From contig NC_135569.1 of the NCBI RefSeq assembly GCF_964340395.1, positions 3,298,540 through 3,362,539 on the forward strand: 64,000 nt of DNA. The letters run 5' to 3'. Below, in pieces: positions 26,398 to 60,097 of this stretch. The notes beneath the pieces are model-generated. The model was given only the letters and a program-made list of their open reading frames with translations. It was not told the DNA's origin and made no database searches. Position numbers and translations under genes: made by a program. The DNA is from Glandiceps talaboti. Lineage: Eukaryota; Hemichordata; Enteropneusta; Spengelidae. Numbering within the stretch: position 1 is the stretch's first letter; every line of letters begins with the position of its first letter.

Positions 26398-26769
26398 AGG
26401 TCGAGTTCAGAATATTTGAGTAATGTTGATGATCCTGAGTGTTAAAACATAGACCCTCCATTAAGAGGGTCTATGTGTAATATGATAAGTGTCTAACCAT
26501 GCATACAAAGCTGATATGTAGTCAATAGATAACATTGGGATTGTTTTCAAGATTAGTTTAACGATAATACCAGAATGTTAAAAGAAAGCCGGTTGTTCCC
26601 TGATGTGATGCGCTATCTTTGAGTTCTATTGGATTTAATTACGTTAGATGTTACAACATTTTGCAATGACCTGTAACAGTTCATCAAAGGAATGAGGAAT
26701 AGATTTAATAATATCGTAATGCGCAGACTACAAAGATTGTTTGCTTTACTATCTTTTGTTTGTAAAAAG

Positions 26770-27222
26770 TCCAATTCTGTGGTTCAGATAACGCCCAATT
26801 TCAAAACAGGGGTAGGTAGGTAGATAGGGAATATTTTATTTTATTTTATTTTATTTTATTTTATTTTATTTTATTTTATTTTATTTTATTTTACTTTATT
26901 TTATTTTGTTTTACTTTATTTTATTTTATTTGGGGAGGGGGGTCTGGTTCAGGCTGTCACATTTTACGTAGAGGTCAACAGATATTTCTCATCGATATGT
27001 TCACACTTTCCATATAATATACATATGGCATTGTGTGCTACACTGTATTCAGTCATGTTATTTTGATCACAAGATGATTATGTCATCAAATCTCACGACT
27101 CTCTCACGATTTTCAGTACCTTTTTTCGAATTACCTACAAAAACGTTTAGGGTCGGCAGGGAAAAACTAGTTTGGGTCGGGTTACCGGAACTAAACAATT
27201 ATTCGTTTTGGCCTAAATATTC
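26770..27222. repeat. Dispersed repeat, copy 1
   Basis: Its ends (tctgtggttcagataacgcc and ggtcgggttaccggaacta) recur at 55505-55862. The pentanucleotide array has expanded inside it. Class unknown. Confidence 0.6.
26829..26931. repeat. (TTTTA)n microsatellite
   Basis: About 20 pentanucleotide units with two imperfect ones. Confidence 0.95.
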
Positions 27223-29399
27223 AATACATTACATCAGCAAATGTATTTTTAAAAACACATGTACATGGTTGAAATTAAATAATTTACACTGACTAGACGT
27301 GGTAGGACACGCACATGTAAGTGAAAAATTACAATAAAATTTTTATTTAAACTGAACACTGTTGCATCATACTTCTCGATTGTACGGAAAATGTATTTAT
27401 GCACAGAGTCAGTCTACGTCAACGTTCGATAACTCAACGAGAATGATTGTATCAGCCATTTTTTCTCGCTTTTGGGTTTTTGGTTGTTTTTTTAATTGAC
27501 ATAGCAGGAACTTTTATGTACATCCTTGTCGCTTACACGTTTCTTGCACCACTCTTCCGACTGAAGTGGATAATACTACTCTAAGCAACATATCAGAAAA
27601 TGTATTATATTATAGAACATGTGATACTTGATAGTCTTTATTGGAAATAACTCAACAACTGTGGTATTTTTGTATTTTTTTTCGAGAATACCTTTAACGA
27701 ATTTCGAACGACACAATACTGATCACTGGGTGAGCTTGCCGTGTAGTGGAACCACCCGGGGAAAGTTACATATGACATACGAGCTGCAACTATTCATTGA
27801 GGATTTTCAAGAGTGTAATACTGATAGATTCCTGTAAACATTCTACATTCAAAGAAGTGAGATATAATCTACAAAGATGGTATATTAACAGAAATTTGAG
27901 TTAGAAGGATGAAAAATTAATAAAAAGATCCAATACATTCCCTCCTGGTATGATGGTTACACAGCTACAATAGTGATACTGTTACAGTACTGTTCATATT
28001 ACATGTATGACCCATTCTAAAGATACCTCGTGTAGTGTTTCATGTCGTTCCTAGTGTTGAAGTTGTCATAGGGCAGACAGACTTCAAATACGACCTTCAG
28101 TGGCGAGATGATTTATTCACCATCATTGGTACAGTAGGTGATTTTGTTGGATTTGGGAGTATTAGGCTCTACTTAAAAGTGTAATTAAGGTTTATGTCAC
28201 CGCTGTATACATTGCCTTCTATCTGTTCAGGTCAGCCAACGGGGGACAATTAATACATAAACAACTTATCCCTTTGATTCAACGGTTGATGTGGCATCAG
28301 GATTGATAGTGGAAGCGCGATTTGGAAAATCGATACTAGGATTAGTGTGCACATTTTGGAGTAACTGATCAATAAACACAAATATTTAATGTTTAGAGAA
28401 AAGAGAAAAGGGTCACTGTACGATAAACATCGTAATAAACACGTAATACAAGATTATTATGACAAACAACCGTTGTAGTGAATCACTTCTATGCGTCCAT
28501 ATGTTTACAAGTACTTTTAACTAGACAGATTTCAGGGCCATGATATCCTATTTATGATAAAGGTCAGGTTGTTTACCGTACATGTGATGAAAAGAGCAAT
28601 AAGGTATAATTGGTGGTTACATATCAAAGCATGTAACTGTCTTACTAGTTCGTCGTAAGATGTTATCATTAGCATTTGAAACGGGATAACGTTTCAAAGT
28701 TTGAGGCTGGATACATTTAACCCGGCGCATATTCTATCTTTAGACATGGAAGTAACACAGACAGTATTTTTTATTATTTTCCAAATTGCTCTTCGCAAAA
28801 TGTCAAACAGGAGGTAACGAATCACTGTCTGTAGTTAATTAAGGAATTGTCGGGTTCCCTCTGACTCAGATAATGATGAACAGTTGGTTTCTTCGGAAAA
28901 ACTAATGATCACTGTTTTAAAAATAAACTAATACAAAGCATACAAACCAATTTAACTGTCCAAAGTTAAACGAACCGAAATCAAGCCAACGCACATGCTC
29001 AAACCACTAATAGAAATGGTCTAAGGTACATTATAACAATATGAAAGAGCTTAGAGAGGTAGCCATGTTACATTGAGTCCGATCTCATTATAAATTAATA
29101 TTTGTGATATCAGGGATAGGTGTTACTTGGTAATACATGCTGTAAATAAAAAAATAAAAAAATAAAAAAATAAAAAAACTCTGTTTGAAGTGAGTAATAT
29201 CAAGTAAATGAAAAATGAAGTATATAAACGTAACTTTGTAGTCATTTATATCATTTAATATTGAATAACCTTGATTGATCATGCAGTCACTTTATGTTTG
29301 AAATGCACTATTTTTTATCCTACAATTTAATTGATAAGGTATGCAATTAAGTTGGGAAGTAGTGGCACTCTGTCTCTACATGTGACTACTGTATATGTC

Positions 29400-29798
<399 letters not shown>

Positions 29799-30155
29799 TT
29801 CTCTCCGACACCAACCCTATTCGAAATGTGTTGGGCAGGATTAAGAAGTTAATTTGAGATTATAACTCCAATCTAGACAACCAGTGCCAAGGGATTGTCT
29901 GTCAGTTGCATTTATAAATCTGCATATAATCCATTTATAATTGTCAACTACAAATTCTAATCTGAGACAGCTAATCAACACAATTCTTACTTCTGAGCCA
30001 AAATGTTCAAAATCGGCATCATTTCCCCGAGTTGTACAAACTATACTTACAGAGGTTTATATAAATCCAAAATGTATCTTTTCAGTCAAAAATGCTCGTT
30101 TCCTAAGGGGATTTGCCACTACGTTTCTTTTGACTTGTAGTGACAAAGTCACTGA

Positions 30156-30196
30156 AGTCACTCGTATTTTCCTCGGCTGAACGAAGAAAAATATTA
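30156..30196. mobile_element. Partial copy of inverted-repeat family A
   Basis: Contains gtcactcgtattttcctcgg and the adjoining end sequence through gaagaaaaatatt, as in the 24.4 kb copy. Confidence 0.6.
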
Positions 30197-30502
30197 CCAT
30201 TTCACACTTATCCAATATTAAGTATGTCATTATATATACCGCCCTCTATAGTTTGGGATTGTTCACACTCCGTAATGTTTTCCTTTAGCTGTTCTGAGGA
30301 AGAAGCTACCAACCTTACATACATATGGCTAAATCACTGAATTTACTGCTCATTTAGTACGATAACTTGTAAAATGATTGTTTTACTGGATCAACATCTC
30401 CATCAAATCCTAGAAATTGTCACCAACATAGCTGCCACTTCCAATGGTTAAAGCAGTCTGGGCAAAATATGAATATTGTCGTGTGTTTTTTCTGGGAGTG
30501 AG

Positions 30503-30636
30503 CGCCTCTTCTTATGTAGACTCTAAATGCAAACCTTTTCGAATGAACGTTAGGGGCGTTGTTCTTGTGATTAGCCACTTTCTGCACACAGAATCTAAAG
30601 GAGGTTTGCATTTAGAGTCTACTAGTAGAGGAGGCG
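30503..30636. mobile_element. Foldback/MITE element
   Basis: The ends cgcctcttcttatgtagact and agtctactagtagaggaggc are inverted, and the inverted match continues through ctaaatgcaaacc/ggtttgcatttag. No coding capacity. Confidence 0.78.
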
Positions 30637-30778
30637 ATCAGGCTTGAAAAAATGTAAACATGTACCAAGAGGTCAATTCAGGCAAAATAACGAAGGTAAA
30701 ATAGCAATGAACGATTAACCGACATCTACATCGGATTTTAATCAGATTGCCCACCAGCCTAGCCCCAAGTAAAGGTAC

Positions 30779-31470
30779 TTAATAAGTGTTAACGCAAAGA
30801 CCTTTGGGAACGAAAATGCCATAGCCAATGCAGTGAATCTCAGACCACACGGGAGATCCATTTCGCGCTGCAAGTAGGACATTCCAAATCTTCAAACGGT
30901 TTGTTCTGTATATATATAAGTACGGGGGGGGTGGCATTGAAACTTGTTGAAAGTGTGCATGTATTTCAATAAATCACATCGAACGCATTGAAAGTCGTAT
31001 AATTATAACTCCACTAAAATATATTACCTGTCTGTCGTAGTAGGTTAAAACCATCCTTCGGGTAGTACGGTATGGGTTGAGTTTCTGTACACCAGTGTAT
31101 TGCTTCAAAACTGTTGCCATCATCCAGGAATCCCTCCCAGCAGCATAGCATACTATTAGCACATTGATTGGCGTAACTGGCAGTAACTGTAGTGGTTTCG
31201 CTCCGTTGCTCTCGGTCCTCCGCTAGAACCCCGTAAGAAAATAAAACAAAAAATATTAAAGTCACACAAAATAAAATGTAATAAAAAAAAGAAGGAATAA
31301 AACAGTATTGTAAAGTCTGGAAGACCGGTGAGGACTGCGCGCTTCGACTTGAAACAGTCGCTGTATGGAAGACTGCGACTAGACTTGAAACATCCGCTGT
31401 CCTCACCTGTCTTCCATAGTCCTTGGAACCCACTATTAAATACATGATTCACGATAAATAAATTTGTCCG
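30779..31470 (-). CDS. 3' part of an unrecognised Cys-rich protein gene (three exons)
   Basis: Three minus-strand exons join in phase: 31407-31470 (starting RTNLFIVNHVF), 31028-31222 (containing TASYANQCANSMLCCWEGF and EAIHWCTETQPIPYYP) and 30779-30867 (SPVWSEIHC, then GLCVNTY and a stop). Phases 0-1, 1-1 and 1-stop fit exactly, with GT-AG borders throughout. The joined product has seven cysteines in about 115 residues and several Trp, and ends in a natural stop, so it reads like the C-terminus of a secreted or extracellular protein. I do not recognise the family. A possible earlier exon ends at 31590 (CEAPDLTLRKMGMPYD) but has a weak donor (gtgtgg). Upstream exons were not found. It could also be a decayed gene. 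Confidence 0.45.
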
Positions 31471-31907
31471 CTTTTCAAAAATATTTTAGACAATTTTGAA
31501 GTGAAAAATTATTTCCTCACTAAATATGGAAAGATATTCTCAAAATATGGTATAATTCTTTCAAAATTGATAAAAACAACCAACCACACGTCGTACGGCA
31601 TCCCCATCTTGCGTAAGGTCAGGTCAGGTGCCTCGCAATCGCGGCTCCCAGGATTGCATAATTAATCGAACGCACCCCTGGTAATCAGTAGTTACATGAA
31701 TATTCATGAATAATTTGCATATTCCAAAAGTATTTCAGCTCACGAGACGGCTTTGAGTCCTCAGTATTTCATTTAGTCGTTAAATAGTACTAGTTACGGA
31801 CATATCAGTGCAGTCAGACAAACAAACACAATGGCAGACACTTGTAGCATTACTTATTACTTCCTAAACACTAAAGATTGGGCAATTAAAAGAGTTTGCA
31901 CATATAT

Positions 31908-32094
<187 letters not shown>

Positions 32095-34389
32095 GCACTT
32101 TCTCACATATTTCTCAAAACACTTTACAAAAAAAAATATTATTACCCTTTCATAAACAAATGACAGGCTCAAGCTTAAGCCTGCAACCAGCAGATTCTAA
32201 GTCATCATGTCTCCTTATAAAACAATCCTGTTATTATCATAAAACCACAGGCTTCTTTACCACACCATCCAAAACATGTCCGCCAAGAGGTACCATTGCT
32301 TCAAGGTAATGACCTATAAAAACTCGCATCAATTAAACTCATTTATTTGGTTCACAGTGACAAATTGTAAATATGTATGCAGTGGCAGATCAACATTAGA
32401 TATATCAGGTATGTGGGAAAACAAGCCAACTATATCACACAATGTTTTGAATAAGTAGGTTGCTGATTGGTCAGATTGAGAGATTGTCATAATGTCATTG
32501 CTCATGAATATTTATTATTTTTACAGGAATAAGTTTGTGAATAAACCCTTCTTTCGTGTAGGGTCTATGGTTTCTACAGTGAAAAAAACAAGAGCTTCAT
32601 TTTCACTGCATCTTTTGTTGTTTTTGTTTCATTGTGCTCTGGCTTGTAAGAATGCTCATTGTCCACATCCCCATACAATAAACTTTAATTTGATGGATGG
32701 GAGGGTAGTGGTGTTGGGAAGGGGGGGGGGGGGGTGTTGAGGATGAACAGACACACCATGAATCAGTCTAAATGATAACACTATTTTATTGTAGGAATTA
32801 AAACATTTTACAGAAGAGAATTCTAAAAATAAACCTATACATGGAATTGGTGACTTTATTAATTTGCAAATTATAGAATATGTACAAATATTAACAATAA
32901 ATGAAAACCATCATTGACACAAATTAATAGTACTGTTGTTTAAATAAAGCTATGGTCCTTTCCTACAAATCTACAAACACATTATGGTACATTGAGTGAA
33001 TCCAAACTATTGATTAAGCATGGGTAGAACCAAGACTACTATAAATCTGTTATGAGCATAGAAATTTTCACTACAGACTGATTTTCACTTATTTAAGCAA
33101 AAATGCAAAAATGAAGTAACGACAATAATGTCTTCTTTTGCATTAACGCTAGACTGTCAACAGTCGTCTTAACTGTTTTTTTGTAATTTATCTTTAATAC
33201 TATTGTCACTGAAATTAATAGAATTAAACATAACATGGTGTGTGTTAGGACTTTCTCTGAAGTCAAGACGATTGTTCTAACCCATTGGACTTTCATATCT
33301 ATGAATATTCATGAGTGCCCTCGTTTATGGATCGTCTAACTTAGATGACTGGTTAACAACTAGGGGGCATTTGAGGAGATAGTACAGATGCTAGATTATA
33401 TTTTATGCGTTTGAGTCATCAGTGAGTAGCGCTCGTTGTGTATGTGCATTGTACATGCTGACTATTAGATTGTATGTTATCTATGTGCACACAATTAGTA
33501 TTTTAATAAAAAAATATTTCAGCAGGTTTTTTATGAATACAACAAAATATAATCTGCATCTGAATACACACAACATTAACACATGTACCAGGCTTAGGAA
33601 TTCATAAAATTTAGTCTTTGGTAAGTAGATAACGATCGTAAAATGAAAAAATCATCTTGCTGTGAAAACATCTGGGTTTGTATCCTTTTCTCATCGCCGT
33701 AAACCACAGCTTCTTTTATGGCATCATTCAAAATGCTCCACCAATGTGTCACAGATGAAAACCAGGCTCTGGTTTGCCTGGAGGGAGCCCTCTGTGGTGA
33801 GTTACTTAGACTGTTTCATCCTGCCAACCACAGTTGTAACTCTGTATTACTGGTAGAGCTAACATGGGAGTTGCTATGAGTGAATGTCACGAACAAATGA
33901 AAATACAATACAAATTTAAAATCCAGGCCATCTCTGTACATTATAACAAAAGAATGCCGATACCAAAAATTATATTCTGTTTGTGTCAAAGTGGGAGACA
34001 TTTCTGAAAGTAAAATATTTTTTAACGACATAACTAGCTATATTAAAAGTTTTAAAGTTAGGATTATGTTTGAGTTACAATACAAGTGATTCACACTAAT
34101 TTAATTATAAGACATAACAAAAATGACAAAGCATGTAGGAGGAATGTTAGTTTTTCTATCCTTACAAAATTGTATGAAGATAATCTGGAAAAAAATACCA
34201 ATGTGTTTGCTTGAATGACATGGGTTAAGGATTGGTTTCATGCAATGACACAACGAGGTAAAAACAACAACAATGCAACTAATTACATTATCTAGTAACT
34301 AAAATTTAAAAAACAAAACACTTAAATATTTCAAAATAAAAAAAATGAAGTAGGAAGGTTTTATAAGAATCCATTTATGGATGTAATAA

Positions 34390-34506
34390 AATGAATGCGA
34401 TGCTACAAAATAAATGCAATGCTACAAAATGAATGCCATGCTACAAAGTGAATGCCAGTCTACAAAATGAATGCCATGCTACAAAATGAATGCCATGCTA
34501 CAAATT
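34390..34506. repeat. ~18-bp minisatellite
   Basis: Six or so units of the type gaatgccatgctacaaaat. Confidence 0.85.
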
Positions 34507-34607
34507 ATAGTGTAGAGTTCTGGTATTTACAATTATAGAGATAGTATTTTTATCAATTAATATCCACTACGCACATACTGTCAGATACTTTATTTTCAAG
34601 GGATTTA

Positions 34608-34890
34608 ATTTTCACTGAGAAGATAAATTTTCTGAAATTCCTGGACCTAATTTTCACTGATTTAGGAAGGTATGCATACTATTATGAATAAAAAGAGATT
34701 TTATTTTTTAGTGGAAAACCACATCAGTGAAAAAGTGAACATAAATTCTTAGTGATATTAACATCAATTTTCACTGAAAAGATAAATTTTCTGAAATTCC
34801 TGGACCTAATTTTCACTGATTTAGGAAGGTATGCATACTATTATGAATAAAAAGATATTTTATTTTATAAATTCTTAGTGAAAATTTAGC
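34608..34890. repeat. Two-copy direct repeat
   Basis: About 100 bp starting attttcactga(g/a)aagat is repeated at 34608 and 34769, nearly identical. It appears to be a recent local duplication. Confidence 0.85.
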
Positions 34891-36422
34891 ATTTCACAGT
34901 ATGTAAGCTGTGATATTAACATCCTTGGCAATATTATATTTGGCTTGTAGAATGTGCAGACAGGTTACCTTCTTGATAAAGACATTATGAAGGAAGTAAA
35001 TGTAGATCTTTGTTGCATGAAAACTACATATACATGCATACTGCCTTTCTAAAATACTATGTTCCTTATTGCAAACATAATGTCATTACAGACTCTGTAT
35101 CTTGTCATGGAAGAAAATGTAAGAAGCTGTTAGAGAACAGTCATTGCATACAAGGCAAAAAACCCCACAAGAATTGTTTCTGGTCAGCGAAATATATTAT
35201 GATTTCTTTGGTTTTTTTGTACAAACTGTTTTTTGAATGCCTAAAGATGGCAAATTTATGAAAACTTTAGATATGATTTGTGCAGGTGGTGTTATAAAAT
35301 ACAAAAACTACAGAAACAGAACTTAAACTTGGCAATTTGGTGCCTGGGAGACTCTGTTATGGCTTTAATTTAACTCAAAATCAAGGTTATTATCTCTTCA
35401 TTAATATTAATTTTAATAATATTTTATAACTGAATATCATATTGGTATTTACTGTACATGCGGATAACATATAATACTCTGGTAATCAAGCCTTCTGTTT
35501 ACTAAGATAGACACAAACTAAAATCATTAGAGACACAAACTAATACAACAGTAATAAGATATTGTATGGACATTGGTTTAATTTTAGTCTCAGTAGGGAG
35601 GCGTCACAGAGTTTTACTGACAGAGTTCTGTGAACTTGCTGTGCAGTGCTTTGGGACTTCCAATGTTTACACTATCTTAATCACATGGTGATTAGAATCA
35701 CACAACAGAGGAACCACTATCACCCACTTGTGTAATCTATCACACTGAAGAACATAATATTTAGTTTGTCCTCTATCTTAGTAAACCAAAGGCTGGATTA
35801 TCAGTCATAAGTTTAAATAAAGGTCCCGGAAGTCCTTGCAAAAAAACTCACATTTTATATAAAGTTACTTTACATTAAAATAGGGTGCAACCTCTAAATT
35901 GGCTTTACATGTACTCCTTATTTCTTAACAAATCATAATATTATATAATGTTCATCTGTATCATGTCATGTGTTCTTGGCAACAGTCTTCAGCATTTACA
36001 AAAAAAATATAACGCTATAAACAACAAATTGAACACCTGTACACTGGGAAATATATTTAGAAATAAGAACTGTTGATTTATTATTCATTTGTAACATATT
36101 ATCATAGTTGATTTTAAAGTTTCAATACCTTAATGTAATATGTGTAAGTATTTTATAATTCTTTAAGTTATTCTGAGTCTAGACTGAATGCCAACATGGT
36201 CTATAACTAAACCACAACAGATTGAGTGGAGGTGTAAATAGTAACTATGTCATACTGTTGCTAATGACAAGAAAAAACAGAAATTTGTTAATGTGCAGAC
36301 TATACCTTTATAAATATACAAATAATTAATATATACAAAACATAAATTTACAATTGATTGATATCAGCAGTTGAGTTTTTTTCATTTCCACATCTTCAGA
36401 TCACTAGACATCCATTCTTGTC

Positions 36423-36428
36423 TTTATT
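36423..36428 (-). terminator. Candidate poly(A) signal of CEP104
   Basis: The minus strand reads AATAAA about 57 nt after the CEP104 stop. A second AATAAA on the same strand lies at 36077-36082. Either could be used. Confidence 0.4.
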
Positions 36429-36484
36429 TGTGGTTCAAACAATGATTTTACCTTCCTGCCCAGTCTCTGTAGATGTTACTTCTT

Positions 36485-56862
<20,378 letters not shown>

Positions 56863-57607
56863 TCTGTGTACACTACAGATATGAAATTAATGAAGTGTGC
56901 TGAAAGAAACAGAAAAATAGTATCAGAGAATCATTTAATGTGTACATCACCATGTGGAGGTATGATGGGTTAAAAAGCTTCACTAGCTGAATCTAGAACA
57001 TTATTTATTGAAACTGCTTTGTTAGATCACAGACAACTAGTTAGTTGTCTGTGGTTAGATATAATAATACATGCCCTCATCAGCTGTACAGAATACTATA
57101 TATTAAATCAGCTGTGAGTACACATATTTGTGTAGCTGTGCTTATAATCACCACAGACTCTTCTTACTTGTCTGTGATATAATATGGTAGGTAATCCATT
57201 CAAATTGATTTTTGGGTCTGTATCAAATAACCGTGCCCCAATGCGATGATGAATTCACCCTGCTACTAATACTACATATAATGGACTCCTAATTAACATA
57301 CACTGCAGTGTGTCTCTAATTATTGGTATTTTAACAATTTTCCATGGATACATTATTGATTTCTTGATCAACAAAATAATAGTTTATTTACAGCTAGTGT
57401 AGCTTTAATGGGTACTAAGAATGGTTGGCATGGAAACTGTAACTCATAACTTCAAGCCACACAATTGTCATTTGTTTTTGAATGGCTAAAGTCTTTGGGC
57501 AATATTTGAACCAGGACTGTGTGTACCAGCCAACCCAGCTGTATAGATTGGAATCAGGTAGGACAGAGGGTGGCTTTAATTTGGATGTGCCTCCTTTATA
57601 CTACAGG

Positions 57608-57839
57608 TAGACTGTCGACAGTCGCTCGCGCCTTTTTTCCCCAAAGTTTTATCTAAACTCCGATCCGGCGCAACACTAGTCTAATCGCAAACTGATATCG
57701 AGGCCCGAAGGCCCGAGCTTGGGCCTTCGCAATACGGCCCTCGAAATCAGTTTGCGATTATACTATTACTAGTGTTGTGCTGGACCAGAGTTTAGATAAA
57801 ACGTAGGGAAAAAAGGCGCGAGCGACTGTCGACAGTCTA
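57608..57839. mobile_element. 232-bp near-palindromic element with 9-bp target duplication
   Basis: The left half (tagactgtcgacagtcgctc...) is the inverse of the right half (...gagcgactgtcgacagtcta) almost to the centre. TACTACAGG flanks it exactly on both sides (57599-57607 and 57840-57848). A 9-bp duplication is typical of Mutator-like elements. It has no coding sequence. Confidence 0.9.
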
Positions 57840-57849
57840 TACTACAGGG

Positions 57850-59640
57850 TTTATGCTCCACAGAGAGGAAGAAGGACAAATTGGGGTTTGATGAGACTCA
57901 AAAAGGACTCTGCTCATAAATATATACTTTGAAGGTAAAATTTACAGATTCATCACAAAAATAACAGTAGTATATAGTCTTTCTTTATTCCAATAACGGA
58001 ACATACCTCCGTTTATCCCGGGAGGAGGGTTACATAAATACATAAGAACGAATAAAGGAGGTCACGTGAGCCAAAACTTGGCAAAAGCACAAAATAGCTG
58101 AGAAATAAATATAATTTATATAAAAGACTACAATGCAAACAAAAAGGAGATCAAATACTGTCCCTGACCCTGAAACAATCTATTATGAATTTTGCAGTCA
58201 TCACTACAATAGTTTTATCTATACTTGACATAATTACGATGAACTTAGTCTCGTCATCCTTATCCATAAAATCAGAGTAAATAGTGGATATCGTTTGAAA
58301 GAAACTCTGCCTTTGTTGACCGTACCTAGAGCAACTTATCAAAAAATGAATTAATAATAACCGAGTGAGATCGATAGAATGTGTGTGAGTTCGTGAGCCA
58401 TCCTTTTTTAAAATAACCTTTCTGGTACAGGATCAAAATATAATATCAAAATATTTACAATATCATTAAAATTCCTTTCATAACAAACCTGGATCACATA
58501 ATGCAATATTTTTATTCATCACTTTAGTACATATTTATCTAAGAATAATTAATATAAATTGTATACTATACCCTTTCCTGCCTACCCTTTCCAGAATTGG
58601 AAATATTGATTTCTATTATACCTATATATGAAATACATTTTTTAAAGTCATTTGTACAACTATGACTTAACATCATACTATTAGCTTTCTTCAAATCAGC
58701 TTTGTAGTTGTTTAGCTTGTAGCAACATATTACCCTTTTGTAGTCCCTCAGTGGGTTTCAATGTGTTGAAACAAGCAATGTATTAAATGCAAGTATGTAG
58801 TAAACACATAGGTGATGGTACATACCAGTTTGTGAGAGTCTGTGTTAAACCATGACATGTATTTCTATTTGCAAGGCACCATTATTCCTCTCCTAATCAA
58901 CTTTATGGGCTACTGACTCTCCCATACAACAAATAATGACTTGTTTTGTGGGGTGAGTAATGACTATAGGGAAGGAGCTCACCACCATACACGACAAAAT
59001 AAACATCCCATCCATACTAAAATACATTATTTATACCACAGGCACTTGGGGCAGGAGATGAGAGAAATAAAAAGTAAAAAAATAAGAGATTCTATATGAT
59101 TTTTTTTCATATTTCTCTCAGATCTCCCGCGCCAAGTGCCCATGCATACATTATACCATAGGTACCACAGAAGTTATTCTTGACTCAATTCAGACAATGC
59201 CCTACACTACACTCAAAATCAATGTCCCCTTTGTAGGACATTGTCAGAATCGAGTCCCGTACTCCGTCTCCTAGCAAGGCTACACAGAAGTTAAGAAGTT
59301 CGTGTGGCGATGACTTCAATCACAAATTAACATAAATATGAAAATAGTTGTCAATATATAACGGTATATTGTCATTCGTTAACTGTACATATACATGACG
59401 GTTGTGTGGCTGGGTTCAACTTCAAATTTGTTATTCAAATATTTAGCTGCTAACTTCAAACGTTGAGATTAGGATAATTGTAAGATTTACCGTAAGTACG
59501 ATGAAATACATAGAATAAGACGATATAGCAGAGATCACTGAAATACAATGTGGCGGCATTGATTTCCAAACACACGGGTCGACAAGTCAGCACGTAACTG
59601 GTATTTTCAGTACACGTTCATTACATGTACACACTGGTCA
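57850..59640. other. Gene-free stretch upstream of the CEP104 coding start
   Basis: No coding exon recognised. It includes an inverted-repeat element at 59041-59132 (ggcacttgggg / ccaagtgcc) and a further inverted pair near 59185-59255. It is probably a 5' UTR intron of CEP104. Confidence 0.45.
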
Positions 59641-59714
59641 AAATTGTTGACACTTTGGGGTCACTGTACGTAAATCAAGAATTGTTTCTCTGTACAGAAT
59701 GATAAAATACTCAC

Positions 59715-59776
59715 TGATATACTCTCCAGATGTTATTCGTGGTGATCTCTTCTTTAGATACACTGTAGGTGCTATT
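59715..59776 (-). other. Candidate 5' UTR exon of CEP104
   Basis: On the minus strand this 62-nt segment lies between a good acceptor (cttgttgtttgcag) and a donor (gtgagt). A further donor (gtatgt at 59865) could end a first exon above 59866. The CEP104 ATG exon needs an upstream non-coding exon because its acceptor abuts the ATG, and this is the best candidate seen. It is not supported by homology. Confidence 0.3.
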
Positions 59777-59912
59777 CTGCAAACAACAAGGGTCAATTCT
59801 GTGGTGTTAATGCATGACAGACGGACACTTCCGTGGTGTCGTCTCCATGAGACTGGACAACATACTTTTGTAGACATGCGCAGACATGTAGCAATTCAAT
59901 GGCTCCACCTCG

Positions 59913-59927
59913 CCACTAGAGGGCGCC
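59913..59927 (+). promoter_or_regulatory. Consensus CTCF-type site
   Basis: CCACTAGAGGGCGCC fits the CTCF core consensus CCASYAGRKGGCRSY at all 15 positions. It lies in a locally GC-rich patch between CEP104 and the GPCR, near the likely CEP104 promoter. A second site sharing AGAGGGCG lies near 62389-62396. CTCF is conserved across bilaterians, but binding here is untested. Confidence 0.45.
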
Positions 59928-60097
59928 CATATGTCGGACTCGCAGCATGACCTGCGGACTACCAGTACATCACAGTCTTTATCGAGACCACAAGTACATG
60001 ACATCTAATGCATAGAATATGTATCGTTTTCCTCACTAACGCGATTTTGAAGACTAGATTAATCGTTTGTTCGCTAAAATACTCCAAATTATATTAT

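Noticed and set aside
31014-31445. A single 143-codon minus-strand gene
   Set aside because: Its middle is a poly-pyrimidine tract and short intron; the exon model with three in-phase pieces explains the protein-like parts better.
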